Positions 25,968 through 38,786 of a stretch of 64,000 nt of DNA are shown piece by piece; the first letter of the stretch is position 1, and each line of letters begins with the position of its first letter. The stretch comes from Lojkania enalia. Taxonomy: Eukaryota; Ascomycota; Dothideomycetes; Pleosporales. The notes beneath the pieces were generated by a model. That model had not been told where the DNA came from. It searched no databases and saw only the letters and a program-made list of their open reading frames with translations. The translations under genes were made by a program, and so were the position numbers. Location of the stretch: the NCBI GenBank assembly GCA_010094045.1, contig ML986584.1, positions 1-64,000 of the forward strand, in the 5' to 3' direction.

Positions 25968-27846
25968 ATTTTTATCTAAATTTAATATTTATATTATTTT
26001 AACTATTTTTATATTTCTTTTCTTTCTTTTTTATTTTACCTTTTTTTATAATATTATCTTCTTTTTTATTTTATTTTCTCTTTCTTTCTTTTTTATTTTA
26101 TTATAATATATATTTATAAAATTACTAACTATTTTCTCTATTATATATTTCTCTTCTTTTTACTACTATTATATTAATTTATTTTACTTTAAATTTCTAT
26201 ATATTTTAATATAACTATTTTTTTTTTACTTTTTTTTTTAAGATTTTTAAATTATACTACTATCTTTTATCTTATTTAATTTAACTTATAAAGAAATATT
26301 CTAATTTTATTTTCTTTTTATATTATTATTAACTATATTATTTTTTTCTTATTAACTTTCCTTTTCTAAAATATATTTTCTTTCTATATTATTATTAACT
26401 ATATTTTTTTCTTTTTATTAACTTTCTTTTTTTAAAATATATTTTCTTTTATTTATTTTAACTTATTAATCTCTTTTATATTAATATCTAAAAATATTAA
26501 TAAATTCTTTCTTTTAATTATAAAAGAAATACTTTATTTATTTTTTAACTTCTTTTTTTTAAAAAATCTACTATATTACTATTTTATTTTTAATTTCTAC
26601 CTACTTTCTATTTATTCTATATACTGTATTATCTCTATTCTTATTATTCTATTTTATATTCTACTATATAAAGAGTATAATTCGAATATTAACTACTATT
26701 ATATTACTAAAATACTCTTCTTAAACTTATTAAAAGTATCTTTTCTCTAACTTTTTATATATATCTTTTAATTCCTACTAAATTCTTCTAAATAGCTATA
26801 TTATTAGATTATCTAAGCTCTCTTTTTAACTTCTACTATTATCTAAGCTAATAGTACTATTATATTTAACTACTAATATTAATTACTTATATTTAATTTA
26901 GTTATATAGTACTTCTAACTAACCTAGTATTACTAGTAGTTATAATTCTCTCCTCTATTATATATTTCTATCTAAAATCTATCTAGTTTAATTCTATTTA
27001 TTCTAGATTATACTATATATTATATTATTTTATACTTCTATTATTCTTCTATTTCTATTTTTTCTATTATTTAGTATACTATATATCCTTTATATAACTC
27101 TTCTAGTACTTTTTAAACCTACTACTATATTAAGTTTATCTTATACTATCTATTATACTATTTACTAATACCCTTTCTATATTAGTTATATTTAGCTAAC
27201 TTAATATTATTATAGCTTACCTACTTCTTATTAAAATAGTTACTTATTAGCTTTTACTAATATCTACTATTTATAATAAACCTTCCTATTACCTATACGT
27301 TTAATTTCTCCCCCTTTTATTTTATCTTTTACTCTACTTTACTCTCTTTTATAAGAATTACTAAATCTACCTACTTGTCTATTTATCTACTATATTTACT
27401 CTTCTAAATAAAGTTAATTATATTCTATAGTATCTCTATATATAATATAAATATAATTCTCGAGAAATCTACTCCTATATTTAATACTAATATAACTATT
27501 AAAAACCTATCTTTTTTAAACTATTTATCTAACTATTTAGCTTACTTTATATCTCTAGTATAATAGTATTTACTATCTAGTACTTTAACTATTACTTTAT
27601 ATTACGCTTTACTATAGTAGTATACTATTTCTTTCTTCCTTTATTCTCTAAGCTGCTATACCTACCGCTAATATATTACTAATACTATCTTTTATATCTA
27701 CTTATATTTATACTATAATATTAAATATTATATATTTAACTATATTATACTCGCTTAAATATATATTATATACTAAACTAGTATACTTTCTTCTAGTTTA
27801 GCCTTTTATACTAGTAGTAGTATTATTATAAATAGTACTATTAGAT
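25968..27846 (-). pseudogene. TLH copy H4 (3' half of a copy split by Gy3)
   Basis: Homologous to H3 19653-about 21484. It contains the T-rich downstream region and helicase C (about 27301-27531), and ends at the Gy3 insertion point. The last five bases tagat (27842-27846) are one side of the Gy3 TSD; the other side is caggt at 41229-41233 and the uninterrupted H1 has cgggt at 1142-1146. The other half of this gene is 41229-44757, 13.4 kb away. Confidence 0.88.
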
Positions 27847-28149
27847 TATTATAGATACTTATATATAATTAGTTAATTATACTTTAGATAGTTAACTCTA
27901 TTACTATATACTATATATAAATATTAAAATATTATATAAAGAATAGAAATATCTATATTATATAAGTTTTTATAAAAGATAGATCTATACTATTATATAG
28001 ACTAGCTAGATTAGTAAAACCTTTCTCTATTATAATTAAGATAAGTCGGTTATATTTTAACTAGTAGTTAACAACTATTATTAATAGCTAGTTTAAATAT
28101 TATAATAAGGGTAGTATAGGTATAAAGATATTATAGTATTATTATAATA
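27847..28149 (-). repeat. Gy3 3' LTR (303 bp)
   Basis: Equal in length to 40926-41228. The terminal inverted octamer is tattatag/ctataata. It is preceded by TSD tagat. Confidence 0.93.
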
Positions 28150-29182
28150 ATACCTCCTTTTTAATTATAAGCTTTTATAAGTTAGGTTTTTATATTATAT
28201 TTAAATTATTTATAATTAAGTAATAATTATTAATATTAGTATTAATTAAGGTTATAAGTATATTAGTATAATTAGTTATTATTATATAATAGTATTATAC
28301 TAGAAATTAGATTAGTTTAGTTTATATAATAGTACTATATTAGAGATTAAGTTATATTATAAATATATTAATATAACTAATAGTTAATAGTAGTATTATA
28401 TTAGAGATTAGATTAATTTATATAGTAATACTATTATAAATATTTAAGAATATACTTAAATTAGACTCTAATATTTAATTAAGAATCTAGATATAATATT
28501 ATATTTAAGTCTTATTTATTTAAGTTTCTAGTATAATAATCTTCTATAATAGTTATTTTAGTAAAGTTACTAGCCGGGTACTATTTTAGATTATAATAGC
28601 TAGTCTATTTAATTAAATATTTATACTAGTATTTCTATTAATTATAATAGAAGTCTTTTATTTATTTAATAAAGTATTCTAGTTTTCTATTAATTTTAAT
28701 AGGTTTAGGGTTATATACTTATTAATTAAATAAGTAGTTAAACGATTTAGATACTAACTATAATAATAATATATAGAATATAGAATATATTTTAGCTAAT
28801 TTAGGTAGTTTTAATTTATAAGTATATAAGAATACTTTTATAATAACTTTATAGGGGCCTATATTCTTCTAGTTAAACTTTTTTAACAGTTTTTATATAT
28901 GTATATTTCTAGTATCTAGCTAAACTAGATTATTAATCTAGTAGTTAGGGGCTAGTATATATTTATAGTTAATATACTCTTATTAGAATGTTTATATCTA
29001 GGTAAGTTCTTCTCTAATATACTCTATAATATCTTTTATCTTATTAACTAGTCTATTAGCTTTCTAAACTATTAGAGACTATTTTAGTAGTTAATAGATT
29101 TTTATAAGTAGCTTAAAGCCTATTTAAAAGTACTAGTTAAAATAGATTAAAAATAGAGAAACTTTTATTAATTTAAATACTA
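28150..29182 (-). pseudogene. Gy3 Pol 3' part: integrase C-terminus and chromodomain
   Basis: Continuation of the Gy3 polyprotein beyond the Fot1-b insertion. At about 28490-28680 the minus strand reads KLEYFIK.IKDF...YLIK.TSYYNLK.YPASNFTK...EDYYTRNLNK, a chromodomain with the W(x)PASN block and the acidic tail typical of fungal chromoviruses. The upstream part (28700-29182) is the integrase C-terminal region. About 340 bases between the chromodomain and the LTR look noncoding. Confidence 0.78.
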
Positions 29183-31036
29183 TAATATATTCTACTATTA
29201 AAGTAGCTAAACTATTAAAATAGCTACTTTTTCTTAGTATAATAAATACTATATATAAAAAGTTAATTTATTTAATATTAATAAGAGATCTTATATATAA
29301 TATACTTTTATCTAATTTAGAATTTTCTCTACTATCCTTTTAGCACGTATAAGTATTATATCCAGTCTTACTATAGTTACTATAGTAGCGTTAAGCTGGT
29401 TAAATTCTTTCTTAAGTATTAGTACTATAAGTTTTCTTAAAGGGCTGAGAGCTTATAGATACTTTAATAGCTATATATAAAGATCCCTTATTATATAATA
29501 TTATACTATTATACTAAATATACTTTCTTTTATATATTTTATACTTAGTTACTTCTTTTAATTACCTTTTAAGCTTAGAGTTATAAGCTTAAAAAAGTAT
29601 ATTCTAATATAGTATTAACTTAGCACCTTTTATAAGCTATAAGAATCCTTCTTATACCTCTTTTAGTAATTATATAAAGAACTTTTATATAAGTATTAAT
29701 TATAACCTAAATTTATATATATTACTTAGAGTTTTAGACTATTAGGAATCTTCTTATAGAAGTAGTTCTAGTAGAATATATAATTATATATTAAGGTAAT
29801 CTAATATAACCTATATATTTAAAAGAATAATTTCTATTACTTTAAAAGTCTTTTAATAGTTCTTATATGTAAATATATTAAAAAACGCGTTCTTAAAGGT
29901 TGGAAGAAAGCCTTTTTTATTAATATAGTAGACACGTTAGTACGCTAAATCTTATATATATTATAAGTACTTTAGTTTTAATAGTAAGAAGTAAACTATA
30001 TTAAAAGACTAAAGTATATATAATAAATAAGAAGATATATAAAGTATTAGAATCTTTTATATAAGGTAGTAATTTTTAAATTCCTGGTTAAGGTAGCTTT
30101 TATAATTATCTAAAATAAATAGCCTATATAATTCTACCTAATATATTTTTATATACTTATTAAAGTACTTTAGCTACTTAAGACTAAATATATTATTTAT
30201 CCAGCTGTTCTTAGAGACTAAAATTTTCCAATTATATAATATACCTATTTCTTTATATTATATAGAGATATAGATGCGTTCTTTATAAATAATAAATAGT
30301 AGGATTATATATATAGTAGTATAAATACTTTAAATAACTATAACCTACTTATAATTGCCTAGCTATATAAGAGTAGGCCTTATATAATATTCTAAACCTA
30401 TAACAACTTTTATAATATTAATAATACCTATCTAAAAGCCTATCTTATTAAAGTTGTAGATATTATTATTATATATACTATATTTTACAATTATATTCTA
30501 TATAAGTTTAAACTATATATTAATAATCTTTAGATTCTCTTATTTTATTCTTTAACAATCCTTTACTTAATTAAAAACTATTTTAAACTTATCTATATAT
30601 ACTATAAATTATTTAGACTAATTCTTTCCTATAAGTATTCTATTATATATACCTAATAGTTTATCTACTATATCTACTATTTTATATAGCTAGGGTATAA
30701 ATCCTTATAAATTAAGGTTAAGAATATATTATACAATTATTTATTCTTTAGTTACTATAAGCTTCTAATAATTTAGTTATATATAAGGGCGAAATACAAT
30801 TCTATAAAGTTGAGTAGAGAGTTATTAATATCGTACGTTAAAAGCTATAGTAGTATATTATATACTCTTAAACTAGCCTAATTTATATACTTATAAGGTA
30901 AGCTTAATTCTACCTTCTTATTAAATTAATAGAAGGTTATATTATAGATTTATTATAGTTCGTATATAGTATTTATAATACTAAGAAAAAGTAGCTACTT
31001 TAATAGTTTAGCCGCTTTAATAGTAGAATATATTAT
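29183..31036 (-). mobile_element. Fot1-b: complete Fot1/pogo-like DNA transposon
   Basis: About 1.85 kb with long terminal inverted repeats: the left end taatatattctactattaaag mirrors the right end, and similarity continues inward about 70-75 bases (gaaaaagtagct... on both sides). A TA follows the right end (31037-31038) and precedes the left, in keeping with the TA target of pogo/Fot1 elements. Size, TIRs and the transposase fit Fot1-type elements of filamentous fungi. It is inserted in the Gy3 integrase region. Two truncated relatives are at 25010 and 45556. Confidence 0.88.
29450..30900 (-). pseudogene. Fot1-b transposase relic (DDE, pogo family)
   Basis: Minus-strand transposase. IYNFNKIGF (about 30437-30470) is the first catalytic block (YN.DE.GF). 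LDNYKSYLNQEF (about 30078-30115) is the second (LILDgHgSH.t.eF). The region down to about 29900 fits the ITLCMPPHSSHLLQPLDVGCF...LK block, and FLPTFKNAFF at about 29900-29930 follows as in Fot1. All breaks seen are TAA/TAG where Gln or Trp is usual. The N-terminal CENP-B-like DNA-binding half (above 30500) is weaker. The relic is inactive. Confidence 0.8.
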
Positions 31037-31038
31037 TA

Positions 31039-33282
31039 TTTACTTTAAACTATACTATTAGTAGTTATTTAACCTAGTTATCTTATTTATAACTAGTATA
31101 GGCTTAGAAAACTTATTCTATTACTATATTAGTATTTTCTATCTAGCTATTAATCTTTAAATAGAAGTTAGTTAATATATATATATTAATTTATAGCTAT
31201 TTATAAAACTCTTAGTAAAAGGTAGAAATAAATTATATCTTATAATTAGATATAATAGTATATAATAGTTTATAATAAACTTATATATAGTAATAGAATA
31301 GTTAAATAATATTAGAAGTTTTAATTCTTATATATAGTATTAAGTATCTATACTTACTAAATCTATTAACTACTACTATAATATTTATATAACCTTTTAA
31401 TTCTAATAGATTAATTATAAAGTCTATAGAAATATCTTAAAACCTTTATTTAGATATAGATAATAGTTTTAATAATTTATAATACTTTTTTTTAGAAGTT
31501 TTACTTCTTTAATATATATAATAATAGCCTATATATTATTATACTAAGTTAAATATCTTTAACTAATAGTACTTATATTAGAATAGTTTTAAGGTCTTTT
31601 TTTAACTAGAGTATCTACTAGATAGTAAATTATAAATAGTTTATAGTAGCTTAAACTTTAACTTATTATAGTTTAATACTATAAGTCAATTTTAGTAGTA
31701 TAGTTAGTTATTATACTCTTTATAATTAGTTAAAATTAGAAGTTTAAATTAATAGACTTCTTTTCTTAATAGTTTTAAAATATTTTAAATTAGATTATTA
31801 TTTAGATATTCTTTATTAATAATTTCTATAATTAATTAGCCTACTTTTATCTATTAGAATAGTTTAAGATAAAGTAATATCTATTAATAATTTCTATAAG
31901 CTTCTTTTTATATAAACTTATTTTATAACCTTTAAGTTAAGGTATTAAACTTCTCTCTAAGTTTTCTAGGTTAGTATATAATACTAAAGTTAAACTTTAA
32001 TAAATATTCTAATTAATAGACTTATTAGTAGTTTAACTACTTTATTATTATAAAATATTATAAGTTCTTATAATTATTTAATACTTCTATAGAAAATACT
32101 ATACCTTTTAATTTAGGCCTCTATTATTTAAAATATTAGATAATTATTAGTAGTTTCTTATTATATATTTTATAGTTACTTTTAGTAGAATTTATATACT
32201 TAGAAAAGTAGGTAATAGGTCTTAGTTTACTATTAGCGCCTCTCTAAAATAGTATACTAACTATTGTAAAATTAAATATATTAGCTTCTACTACTATTAG
32301 TAGTTTAAGATTAAAATATTAGAAAATTAATATAGAGATAAAAGTATCCTTTAAATAGTTAAAAGAATATTAATAGCTATTATTCTAGTTAAATCGAGTA
32401 TTCTTCTTAGTTAGGGCTACTAAAGAAGAAACTTTCTATAAGAAGTTACTAATAAATTATTAGTAGAAGTTTATAAAGCTTATAAAAGTTTAAATATCTT
32501 TTATATTCTTAAAATATTCTTAGTTAATAATTATTTCTACCTTCTTTAAATCTATATAGATCTCTTTTATAATAATTATATACTCTAAATAGGTTACTTC
32601 TAACTAGTAGAACTTATACTTATCTATATTAAACTATAAACTATTTACTTTTAAGGCTTTAAAAACTAACTAGATATATTATTTATAATCCTTTAAATTC
32701 TTACTAAATATTAGAATATTATTAATATAGGTAGTATAAAATATATTAAAGAATAGTTTTAGTATATTATTTATAAAGTATTAGAATATATTTAGAATAT
32801 TAGCTAGATTAAAAGGTATTACTAGATATTTAAATAGCTTATAATATATATAAAAGGTAGTCTTCTATTTATCTCCCTTAATAATTTTTAGTTTATTAAA
32901 TATAGTAATAATATTAAGTTTTATATAATATTTAACTTTACTAAATTAAGTTAATATTTCTTAAATTAGTAGAATTAGGTATTAGTTCTTAATAATAATA
33001 GTATTTAGGGCTCTATAATTTATATAGAATTAAAAACTACTTCTAGATTTCTTTATAAAAATTATAAATATAGCTATTAATAATAAATTTACTCTAATAA
33101 ATCTTTTAGATAAATTTTTATTAAAATACTTTTTTAGTACTTTTAACTTATTCTAGAATATTCTATAGAGTAGATTAAAGCTAGTTTACTTATTATTCTC
33201 TAATTTAATCTTATAATTATATAATTATTATTTAAGTAGTTTATTTATATTTTTATATAAGAAAATAGATAATAAGTTATAG
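31039..33282 (-). pseudogene. Gy3 Pol middle part: RT palm, RNase H, integrase N-terminal half
   Basis: Minus-strand Gy3 Pol between the Fot1-b and Gy4a insertions. RT is shown by FYTTYINNILIFSKNLKDYK at about 32675-32745 (YxDDILIFS box). RNase H and the first part of integrase follow at lower coordinates. The segment ends at the Gy4a TSD tatag (33278-33282); the upstream part of the gene resumes at 38787. Confidence 0.8.
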
Positions 33283-33484
33283 TATAAAAGTTTTAGTCTA
33301 TAATTTAGTCTCGTTTCTATAATACTATAATAGTAATTACCCTTATATAACTCTATATCTACCTAGACTAAAGTAAGTAAATAATATATATCTTACTACT
33401 ATATATCTTCTCTTCTCTTCTTCTAGCTTTAATAATAATAGATTCTTATTATATCTAATCCTATTATATCTTTAGACCTTCTTA
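33283..33484 (+). repeat. Gy4a 5' LTR (202 bp)
   Basis: Starts tataaaag, ends ccttctta. It is the same length as 38585-38786, 58051-58252 and 63330-63531, which are all the same LTR. A block tatatatcttactactatatatctt lies in its middle. No promoter element can be assigned. Confidence 0.93.
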
Positions 33485-34780
33485 ATTTATTAAAGTTTAT
33501 ACTATACTAGATTCTATCTTAATTATTAAATAGATCTACTACCGTATAAAATTATAGACTAAAATAGACTAGTAGAATAAGAATTTAATATAGTAACTAT
33601 ATAGAGATAGTTCGCTAAAATAGTAGTTAGGCTAGAATATCTAGAAAAAGAAAAGTAGTAATAGTAATTTAAAAGAATAAGCCTTTATTAGAAGTTTAAA
33701 AAGTAACTAAATAAGTATTTAGCCTTTAAAAAAAATATCTTACTAACTATACTATTAATAATTACTAAGCCTATTTATATAAAAGTTATACTTAATAAGT
33801 TAGACAAGTTTTAAGAAGACTATAAAATATACTCTATTTAGAAAAGTAGTATAAAGACTAAAATCTATATTAATAGTTTATCTATAAGTTTAATAGATAT
33901 AATAGTAGTAGCTTATATAATATTATTTTATAAGAGTAATATTAGAATATAATTTTAATTATATAAGAAATATATTACTATAAATATTCTTACTTATAAT
34001 AAATTCTAGACAATTATAGATATATAATATAATAACCCCTACTATTAGAAATAAACTAGAATTAAGTTTAAAACCCTAAAATAAAATAATAAAATTTTTA
34101 TTAAGTTTTTAGTTAAATATAATTATCTCTTTATAAAAGTATATTATAACTCTTACTTAAACTAAGTTAAGATATAAGATTTAAAAAAGAAGATTTATTT
34201 TAAACTCTACTAATTAATAATTAATAGTATTAGTAAAAAAGATTTTATATTATATATAACCTTTATATAAAAACTTTATATTCTTAATAACTATTTTAAA
34301 GTAGCTAAACTTAATAGTACTTTTATATAGTCCTTTAATAGGGGGAAGACTAGTTAGATAAGAGACAGCTAGAGATAGCTATTTATACTACTCTTACAAC
34401 TATAACTATTAGCTGCTATTAATAATACTATAGATTAGACGCTAATAGCTAATTGTAAACTTATATAGCGTCTAGATATAAAGCTTTAACTACTAGAGAA
34501 GATAAGAAATATTACTAAGAAAGAGTTAAAAGTTTAAAAATAATAGAATATCTATTTTATCTATAAAAATAGGGGTTACTTTATTTAAAGCTACTATTAT
34601 ACTCTATCTAAAAGTAGTATATAGTTTAATTAGACTTATATAATACTATTAGAATCTATTTAATATAATAAAGAATATAGAGATATAACTTAAGTTAATA
34701 GAACAGGAAAAGTATTACTTTAAATAGAAGTTAGTACTTAAAGCTATAAAAAGAGTAGGTAAATAAATAAGTACTAGATA
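33485..34780 (+). pseudogene. Gy4a Gag relic with CCHC knuckle
   Basis: Plus-strand Gag. At about 34549-34605 the frame reads YFIYKNRGYFI.SYYY, matching a C-X2-C-X4-H-X4-C zinc knuckle with Cys to Tyr and His to Tyr changes of the RIP kind. The upstream region is Glu/Lys-rich (about 33630-33760), with helical character as in gypsy capsid proteins. No primer-binding site was recognised directly after the LTR. Confidence 0.72.
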
Positions 34781-37700
34781 AATTTAATTGATTTTAGATA
34801 ACTAATACTCTATTTACAGCCCCTATACTATTTAATAATACTTTTAACCTTCTCGCTTTAATAGATAATAGCTATAACTTATATATAATAGTTAAGAAAA
34901 GGATTATATAAAAGGCTGGACTAAAATACTTCTACCTTCTAATACTATTAATAGTCTTATTATTTAGTAACTTCTTAACTAGAATTATTAAAGAGGTAAC
35001 TATTATTAACTTACTAGATATAGGTAAAAGTTAGATAGATTTAGGTCGGATATTTACTTATATAGTTTTAAGGATAGAAAGAGATTATAGTATAATTTTA
35101 AAATGTTTATAAAGGTAAAATAAGAACGTAATTATTAACCTAAAAATAGAAATCCTATATATTTATAGAATAGGGGTAATTGTATAAAACTAGAAGCTTT
35201 AAAAGTAGTAATATACGGCTAATATTACCCAAATTTTAGTATATACTTTCTCTACTATAGTAAAATACTATAAGAGATACCTATAAGATTCCTTTATTAA
35301 ATTACCCTACATCTTTACTATTAGTATAGCTAATATTTAGAAGGCTCTAGAAAATAAGCCGAAAATAGACCCTTATATAAAACTCCCTAAAGAATATATA
35401 TAGTAGCTCTATACCTTTAATTAATAAGAAGTTAATAAGCTACTATCTTTAAGATTAGAAGTAGACTATATAATTAAGCTAGAAGGAAAAGATAGAAGCT
35501 TTTTAAGGATCCTCTCAGGTCTTTTATATAAAATATTATAGAAGATACTTCTTATCTTTTAGAAAATTCTAATAGAGCTCTTTAATAAAAGATTTATTTA
35601 GGTTAGCAACTCTTTAGCTATAGTACTAGTCCTATTTATATAAAAACTAGAGGGTAGCTTCTACTTCTATATTAACTATCGCGCCCTAAACGCTATTATA
35701 TAAAAAGACTACTATTCTCTACTTCTAATCTAAAAAATATTAAATTAAATTAGTTAAGCTAAATAGTTTATAAAACTTAATATTATTATTATATTTAATA
35801 AGATTTAAATTAAAAAAGAAGATAAGTAGAAAATAGTATTTATAACCTATTATAGTTTATATAAATAGTTAGTTATATTCTTTAGTCTTATAAATATTTT
35901 AAGTACCTTTTAATAGTATATTAATTATATAATCTAAGAGTATTTAAACAACTTTATTTTAGTATACTTAGATAATATTCTTATATATATAAACGGCTCC
36001 CTATAAAACTATTAGTATTATATTAAAGTAATCCTTTAAAAGCTAATAGATACTAGCTTCTAATTTAATATTAATAAGTATAAATTTAAAATCTATATAA
36101 TAAAATATTTTAGTTTTATTATTAATATAGAAAAAGATATTTAAATAAACTTATAGAAAGTTAAAGTAATTTAGAACTAAAAAGTACCTATATTAGTTTA
36201 TAGTATATAAAGCTTTTTAGACTTTATAAACTTCTACCGCTAGTTTATTAAAGAATTTTCTAAAGTAGTTACTTTACTAATAACTCTTATCTAAAAGGAA
36301 TAAGAGAAGAAATAGTTTTAACTTAATAATTAGGTATTTACTACCTTTAATTACCTAAAGTAATACTTTATATAAACGCTAGTATTAGTCTAGTATAACT
36401 TTAAAAAAAAAATAATTCTAGAGTATAATACTTCTAGCTAGTATATTAGAAGTATGTTTCTATAATATAATAATAAAGGAGTTTTATAACCTATTACTTT
36501 TATATTAAAGTAAATACTTCTTATAGAATATAACTATCTAATCTATAATAAAGAATTACTAGTAGTTATATAATACTTTAAAGAATAAGAGAAGTTTTTA
36601 AAATTATTTACGTACTTTATAGTTTATATAAATTACTATAATCTAAAATACTTTACTAAAGTATAAAAGTTTTCTAAGTATTAGATAAGATAGATAGTAT
36701 TTTTTACCTAGTTTAACTTCTAGTTTAAATATAAGCTAGGTAAGTTTAATATTCTAACTAATACTTTCTTATATTATAATTAGGATCTCCTAAAAGGAGT
36801 TAATAATAAGCGGATTTAAGAAAGAATTAGCTAACTCTTTAAACTATCTAATTTTAAGAATAGAATTTATATAGCCTCTATATAAACTAGAAACTAGTAT
36901 ACTAAAGATACTCCTAATAATTAGGTAGAGGTAATTACCCTAGAAAACTTTATATTAGAGGAGAAATCTATAAATAAAGGGAAGTTTATAATTAAAATAT
37001 TATATAAAGAGTAGTAAATACTAATAGAGATCTTATAATAAGATATCTAAGAAAAAGATAAAACGTATACTATACTTCTCTATACTATTAAAGTAGAAAA
37101 GAGAATACTTCTAAAAACCCTCTATTACCTTAAGATTAGCCTATCTAACCTTTTAATTCTAAGAGATAGATTAATATAGAAAAAACACGCTTAGATTTTT
37201 AAAAGCGAGTTACTTTATATAAAGTTAATTTAAGAGACTTATAACTTTTACTTAACTAGCTACTCTAGTAAGAGTATTATAATTAGGTTAATATTACAGT
37301 ACTACTTTTAGCCTAGAATAGTAGCGGATATTAAATACTTTATATAAAATTACTACTCTTATAGTAGAAATATAGTTTAGTATTCTAGAAAAAAAAGCCT
37401 ACTATATTCTCTTTTAATCCTTAAAAGGGTATAGTTAGAAATTTTAATAGATTATATTATTAACTTACTAAAAACTATATATAGTAATAAGTATATCTTT
37501 ATTATTATAGACCGTTTAAGTAAAAGAGTATTTTTTATTACTATTCTAGACTTTAAAAGCTAAATATTAGCTAATAAATTTATCGAGTATTTTATAGTAT
37601 ATTATAGGCTCTTATAAGTAATAGTCTCTAATAGAGGAGAGTAGTTTATATAAGGCGTATAAGCACGCGTTTACTAAATTCTTAAGATTAAGTAAAGGCT

Positions 37701-38550
37701 ATTAATAGTATACTATCTAGAAACTAATAGAAGTATAGAGTATATAAACTAGCTACTTAAAAAGCTTTTCTACTACTATTATAACTACTACTAGAATAAC
37801 TAGAATCTATAGCTACTACTAGCTTAGATTACTATTAGTATTAAAGACGCTTCCTCTATAAAAGTTAGCCTATTCTTTCTTACTTATAGCTATTACTTAA
37901 ACTTAGGAGAGTCTATATAACTAAAAGAGAAGCTACTAATAGAGTAGTCTAGAGATTCTATTTATATAGTAAAATAGATTATTAGTAAACTAAAAGACTA
38001 TATCGAATTTATATAAGTAATAATAGTTTATATATAATAATAGTAGTAAGAAATTTATAATTATATAAAAGATCTTATACTATAATATTAATTAGGAGAT
38101 AAAGTTTAGCTTAATATATATAATATTAAAATAGACTCTATAAGAAAAAAGAAACTTTATAAACTCTATTAATAATATATAGTTATTAAAACTATTAGAT
38201 AAAATATATACTAACTAGATATTCTATTAAGAATTTATAATATCTTCTATATAATTCTATTTCGCTCTATTACTTAAGACCTATTACTAAATTAAATATA
38301 GAATAACTATTAACTAATACTAATTAGTATTAGAAATAAAGATAAATAAGAGTTTAAGAAAATCTAAGATGTATAAATAATTAGTAAAAGAGAAGGCGGC
38401 TTAAAATAGTAGTTTTTTTATAAGTAGACTAGTTATATTATACTCTTATAGAATAACTAGAGTAATTATAAAGATATAATTACTCTAGAAGAATTCGAAC
38501 GGGATATAGAGTAGAACTTTACTAAAGAACTACTTATCTATATAACTTAG
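34781..38550 (+). pseudogene. Gy4a Pol relic (PR-RT-RH-INT-chromodomain)
   Basis: Plus-strand Pol. Protease at about 34850-34890 (LALIDNSYNLYIIV, from LALIDSGCN). RT at about 35500-36070 with VYLDNILIYINGSL at about 35965-36007. RNase H at about 36420-36790 (EYNYLIYNKELLVVI, YNLKYFTKV, YKLGKFNILTNT). Integrase at about 37150-37930 (IIIDRLSKRVFFI, VSNRGE.FI, YYLETNRSIEYIN, the D-D-E core). A chromodomain-like tail at about 38340-38490 contains EFKKI.DV.IISKREGGLK and ITLEEFERDIE. Stops fall mostly at Trp/Gln positions. It is among the most legible polyproteins in the window. Confidence 0.88.
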
Positions 38551-38552
38551 TA

Positions 38553-38584
38553 CTAGAGGAAGAGAAGAAGGAAGAGGAGAATAT
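38553..38584 (+). promoter_or_regulatory. Gy4a polypurine tract
   Basis: Purine run (gaggaagagaagaaggaaga and onward, about 38556-38581) immediately upstream of the 3' LTR at 38585. It would prime plus-strand DNA synthesis. The same tract, reverse-complemented, lies at about 58255-58285 in Gy4b. Purine tracts without CpA are spared by RIP, which explains its survival. Confidence 0.8.
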
Positions 38585-38786
38585 TATAAAGGTTCTAGCC
38601 TATAGCTTAATCCTATTCCTATAATATTATAATAGTAGTTGCTCTTATATAACCTTATATCTACCTAGACTAAAGTAAGTAAATAATATATATCTTACTA
38701 TTATATACCTTCTCTTCTCTTCCTCTAGCTTTAATAATAATAGATTCTTATTATATCTAATTCTATTATATCTTTAGACCTTCTTA
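38585..38786 (+). repeat. Gy4a 3' LTR (202 bp)
   Basis: Same length and ends as 33283-33484. It is followed by TSD tatag (38787-38791). Confidence 0.93.

Larger units (their letters stand above)
33283..38786 (+). mobile_element. Gy4a: chromovirus LTR retrotransposon, complete, RIP-dead
   Basis: A 5,504-base element with 202-base LTRs (33283-33484, 38585-38786) flanked by TSD tatag (33278-33282 and 38787-38791). It is on the plus strand with gag, protease, RT, RNase H, integrase and chromodomain in Ty3/gypsy order. It inserted into the Gy3 RT region. A second copy in reverse orientation is at 58051-63531. Frames remain readable between scattered RIP stops, so it is less decayed than Gy1 or Gy3. 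Confidence 0.93.

Noticed and set aside
26000..26600. Many short T-rich runs as terminators
   Set aside because: Base composition alone produces them; no hairpin-plus-T pattern stands out and the organism is a eukaryote.
28150..29182. A separate host gene between the Gy3 LTR and Fot1-b
   Set aside because: The readable part is a chromodomain in the Gy3 orientation and fits the integrase C-terminus.
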